Positions 61,318 to 64,000 of a stretch of DNA of 64,000 nt are shown piece after piece. This DNA comes from VXYL01 sp965116345. GTDB lineage: Bacteria; Pseudomonadota; Gammaproteobacteria; Pseudomonadales; Azotimanducaceae. The stretch covers positions 3,038,001-3,102,000 of the forward strand of contig OZ220680.1 in NCBI GenBank assembly GCA_965116345.1, read 5' to 3'. The position numbers and the translations under genes are program-made. Below the pieces are notes generated by a model. That model searched no databases, was not told where the DNA came from, and saw nothing but the letters and a program-made list of their open reading frames with translations. How positions within the stretch are numbered: the stretch's first letter is position 1; each line of letters starts with the position of its first letter.

Positions 61318-61725
61318 CTACAACTCGCGGTACCAAACGCCTCGGGCACGGCACTCGAGCACAACCCCGACGAATGGCACCGTAGGCGATGGCAGCCGGT
61401 CGGGCGGCGCGAAGAACATGTCGTCGCACTTGCCCGGCTCGCCGATCCCCGGTTCGCCGGACCAGTCCTTCGCCTCGAAGATGAAGTCCACGCCGCCGTC
61501 GTAGGGCATCGCCACCGCGGGGCCGATCTCCGCGACTCCGATCCGTGCCTCCTCGCGGCACTCGCGGATTGCCGTGGCCGTGACCGTCTCGCCGCTCTGC
61601 CGGTGGCCGCCCGGCAGCGTGTAGTGGCCGTCCATGAAACCGGTGTTCGCGCGCCGCAGCAGGAGTAGCTCACCGGCGGCGTTGAACACCAGCGTGTGGA
61701 CGACGATGACGAACGATGAGCGCAT
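61318..61725 (-). CDS. Nudix hydrolase
   Basis: This 135-residue protein has the Nudix box GGHRQSGETVTATAIRECREEARIGV, which coordinates magnesium to cleave nucleoside-diphosphate-linked compounds. It begins FVIVVHTLVFNAAGELLLLRRANTGFMDGHYTLPGG, close to MutT/DHNTP-type proteins. Its substrate is unknown. It diverges from the sulfatase across 55 bases and is followed by about 160 bases without a gene before mdh. Confidence 0.9.
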   Translation of the reverse strand: MRSSFVIVVHTLVFNAAGELLLLRRANTGFMDGHYTLPGGHRQSGETVTATAIRECREEARIGVAEIGPAVAMPYDGGVDFIFEAKDWSGEPGIGEPGKCDDMFFAPPDRLPSPTVPFVGVVLECRARGVWYREL

Positions 61726-61780
61726 GCGGCGCGGCTCGACAGGGATGACATCATCTAACCAGAAGTGGTGTCATGCCGTC

Positions 61781-64000
61781 ATGGAGCACGGCAGGAACTT
61801 CGACGGCGTCATTCGCCGCACCGTGGCGGACTCGACGGCGTCCTGGACCGCGAGCCCGACCCGTCTCAAGCGCTCACCCAATATCGTCATGATCGTGCTG
61901 GACGATGTTGGCTACGCGCAATTGGGCTGCTACGGCTCGGATATCGAGACGCCGGCGCTGGACAGCCTGGCCGTCGACGGCCTGCGCTACGCCAATTTCC
62001 ACGTCACGCCGTTGTGTTCCCCGACTCGTGCCTGTCTGCTGACGGGTCGGAACCACCACAGCGTCGGCGTCGGTCGCGTCGCGGAGATGACAAATGGGTT
62101 CCCCAACACCCGCGGCTTCGTCGCGAGGGATGCCGCCAATCTGGCCGAGATTCTGCGGCTGCACGGCTATCAGACTCTCGCCGCCGGCAAGTGGCACCTG
62201 GCGTCCATCGACGAGACGAGCCCGGCGGGGACCTACGACCACTGGCCGCTGCAGCGCGGCTTCGACCGCTTCTACGGGTTCCTCGCCGGCGAGACCAACC
62301 AGTGGAGTCCGGAACTGGTGCTGGGCAACGAGCGTGTCGAGCCACCTGCCAAGGACTACCACCTGTCGGAGGGCATCGTCGCCGAGTCCTGCCTGTGGCT
62401 TCGTCAACTAGCCACGGCTGCACCGGACAAGCCCTTCTTCCTGTACTTGGCGTTCGCGGCCGGCCACTCGCCGCACCACGTGCCGCCGGCGTTCGCGGAC
62501 AAGTATCGGGGGCGGTTCGACGACGGCTGGGATGCGGCGCGCGACAGAATCCTGGCCCGACAGAAGGCATCAGGCCTGCTTCCCGCCGATCAGCGCCTCG
62601 CACCCCGGAATCCCGGTGTGCAGGTTTGGAACGAACTGAGTGCCCGGGAGCGGAAGGTCGCGGTCAGGTTCGAGGAGGTGTTCGCGGGATTCATGGATCA
62701 TGCCGACGTGCAGATCGGCCGCCTGCTCAGGCAACTCGACGATCTCGGCAAGCGCGACGACACCATCGTCGTGGCGATCTCCGACAATGGCGCTGCGCCC
62801 TTAGGGGGCCCCCTCGGCAGCTACGACCATCACCGTTCCCGGGGTGGGGATCGGCCGAGCGTCGAGGAGAACCTGGCGCGCCTGCCCGACTTGGGCGGTC
62901 CGCGCTCCTACGGCATCTATCCCTTCGGCTGGGCGATGGCGGGCAACACGCCGTTCAAGCGCTACAAGGCGCAGACCTACGCCGGCGGTGTCCGTGCGCC
63001 CCTGCTGCTTCGCTGGCCAGCGGGAATCGAAGCGCAAGGTGAGACGCGACGGCAGTTCCACCACGTGGTGGACGTGACGCCGACGTTGCTGGATCTCCTG
63101 AGCGTGGATCTACCGAGCCATGTCAACGGTGTTGAGCAGATGCCGCTGCACGGAACGTCGATGGCCCACACCTTGAACGACGGCGAGGCGGACACCCGCA
63201 AGCGAATCCAGTACTTCGAGACCGTGGGGCAGCGGGCGATCTGGCACAAAGGCTGGAAGGCCGTGACCTTCCACACGCGGGGAACCGACTTCGACTCGGA
63301 CGTTTGGGAACTCTACAACCTAGATGAGGATCTGGCCGAAATCGACGACCTGGCGGATCGCCATCCCGACAAGCTCAAGGAGATGGTTGCCCTGTGGTGG
63401 CGGGAGGCGGAGCGCTACGGTGTGCTGCCCCTGGACGATCTGAGCGGTTCGAACGGTGTCGGCTGGTGGCCCGATCCGCCGAACCGCTGGGTGCTGTATC
63501 AGGACGCGGTGCTGCCCCACCACTTCAAGGCCGGGCCGCGGCTTCTCGGCACCTCGCATCGCATCACGGCGCGGATCGAACGCGCTTCCATCCACGACGA
63601 GGGCGTCATCGTTGCCGATGGCGGCCGGTTCGGCGGCTGGAGCCTGTTTATTCGTGACAACCGGGCGCACTACACGGTCAACCATTTCGGGGACCACTGC
63701 CGGGTTTCCTCGTCGTTGGCGGTCCCGGCCGGCGCCGTGACGCTGCGTATCGACGTGGTGACGATCGGCGACGATGCAGGACGGGTGCGCCTCTTTCTGA
63801 ACGACCAGAGCGCTGGCGAGGGTTCGTTGATGCCGTTCGGCCGCTTTAACTACGCCAACGAGCCACTGGAGGTTGGCAGAGACGGCCAGACGCCGGTCGA
63901 CGATCGCTACGAGTCACCGTTCTCCTTCGAGGGCCGCATCGTCGATGTGGTGATCGAGGCCGCGGGCGGTGAGGCAGTCGACCAGGAAGATCTCCTCGAG
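61781..64000 (+). CDS. Arylsulfatase (type I sulfatase), runs off right edge
   Basis: Reading from the ATG at 61781, the frame is open for 740 codons to the end of the window. The protein starts with LKRSPNIVMIVLDDVGYAQLG, the metal-binding start of type I sulfatases. CSPTR at 79-83 supplies the cysteine converted to formylglycine, then TGRNHHSVGVG, LAAGKWHLA and ISDNGAAPLGG follow. The C-terminal domain (SFEGRIVDVVIEA) is visible, so only the last few residues are missing. There is no obvious signal peptide, although related enzymes are often exported. It would release sulfate from an organic ester. It requires a formylglycine-generating enzyme, not in this window. Confidence 0.92.
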   Translation, partial: MEHGRNFDGVIRRTVADSTASWTASPTRLKRSPNIVMIVLDDVGYAQLGCYGSDIETPALDSLAVDGLRYANFHVTPLCSPTRACLLTGRNHHSVGVGRVAEMTNGFPNTRGFVARDAANLAEILRLHGYQTLAAGKWHLASIDETSPAGTYDHWPLQRGFDRFYGFLAGETNQWSPELVLGNERVEPPAKDYHLSEGIVAESCLWLRQLATAAPDKPFFLYLAFAAGHSPHHVPPAFADKYRGRFDDGWDAARDRILARQKASGLLPADQRLAPRNPGVQVWNELSARERKVAVRFEEVFAGFMDHADVQIGRLLRQLDDLGKRDDTIVVAISDNGAAPLGGPLGSYDHHRSRGGDRPSVEENLARLPDLGGPRSYGIYPFGWAMAGNTPFKRYKAQTYAGGVRAPLLLRWPAGIEAQGETRRQFHHVVDVTPTLLDLLSVDLPSHVNGVEQMPLHGTSMAHTLNDGEADTRKRIQYFETVGQRAIWHKGWKAVTFHTRGTDFDSDVWELYNLDEDLAEIDDLADRHPDKLKEMVALWWREAERYGVLPLDDLSGSNGVGWWPDPPNRWVLYQDAVLPHHFKAGPRLLGTSHRITARIERASIHDEGVIVADGGRFGGWSLFIRDNRAHYTVNHFGDHCRVSSSLAVPAGAVTLRIDVVTIGDDAGRVRLFLNDQSAGEGSLMPFGRFNYANEPLEVGRDGQTPVDDRYESPFSFEGRIVDVVIEAAGGEAVDQEDLLE

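Noticed and set aside
61765..63042. 425-codon plus-strand frame
   Set aside because: It is the wrong frame of the arylsulfatase; the correct frame from 61781 has the CSPTR and metal motifs and runs to the window end.

Overview
The window is GC-rich (by eye roughly two-thirds G+C) and densely packed with genes on both strands. It uses many GTG and TTG starts and many 4-base stop/start overlaps (ATGA or GTGA). The gene content suggests an aerobic, heterotrophic, probably marine and uncultured proteobacterium, most likely gammaproteobacterial. Evidence includes a 30S bTHX protein, two acyl-CoA dehydrogenases, prpE, methylmalonyl-CoA epimerase, mdh, a BCCT transporter, a PQQ sugar dehydrogenase and an arylsulfatase. 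No rRNA, tRNA, CRISPR array or intact insertion sequence was found. The taxonomic placement is inference.

Left part (1-16.8 kb): the first 60 codons of an SNF2/RapA-type helicase run off the left edge. A coupled minus-strand operon follows (transketolase-like enzyme, Ldh2 dehydrogenase, BCCT transporter). Next is a 1694-residue exported metalloprotease/LRR protein, then prpE and an alpha-methylacyl-CoA racemase-type gene, then a lysine 2,3-aminomutase-like radical SAM gene.

Middle part (16.8-46.3 kb): this begins with methylmalonyl-CoA epimerase and a sugar-oxidation cluster (Gfo/Idh, ThuA, cytochrome c-PQQ dehydrogenase, DUF899). A VapB-type antitoxin with a truncated toxin, an acyl-CoA dehydrogenase pair, nadE, a degenerate metallo-beta-lactamase-fold protein, a tiny bTHX gene, a nitroreductase and an amidase follow. 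A kinase/phospho-lyase pair (hydroxylysine- or ethanolamine-type) has a frameshift in the lyase. After an aldolase and a dienelactone hydrolase comes a fusion of a GH20 hexosaminidase with an N-acetylhexosamine kinase-like domain, then ribH, a Spondin_N/FN3/LRR exported protein, an MFS-PlsC fusion, and two tandem membrane LytTR paralogues.

Right part (46.8-64 kb): a long minus-strand block runs alkA, ogt, tetR, mtnA, an EF-hand protein, an ECF sigma factor, an anti-sigma-like protein and a CnrX/CpxP-like periplasmic sensor. It continues into a MacB/LolD-type ABC operon with three successive adaptor proteins. A phosphomannose-isomerase-like cupin, an MBL-fold hydrolase, an enoyl-CoA hydratase, mdh, a Nudix hydrolase and an arylsulfatase (open at the right edge) complete the window.

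The most unusual non-coding signal is a ~157-bp MITE-like element with imperfect terminal inverted repeats and CTAG ends. Two full copies each sit exactly between convergent genes, and a third partial copy has compensatory stem changes. Solo copies of its end sequence form the stop codons of a truncated VapC and of the Spondin_N gene. The most interesting proteins are the hexosaminidase-kinase fusion and the two giant modular exported proteins, one of which carries an unrecognised duplicated C-terminal module.
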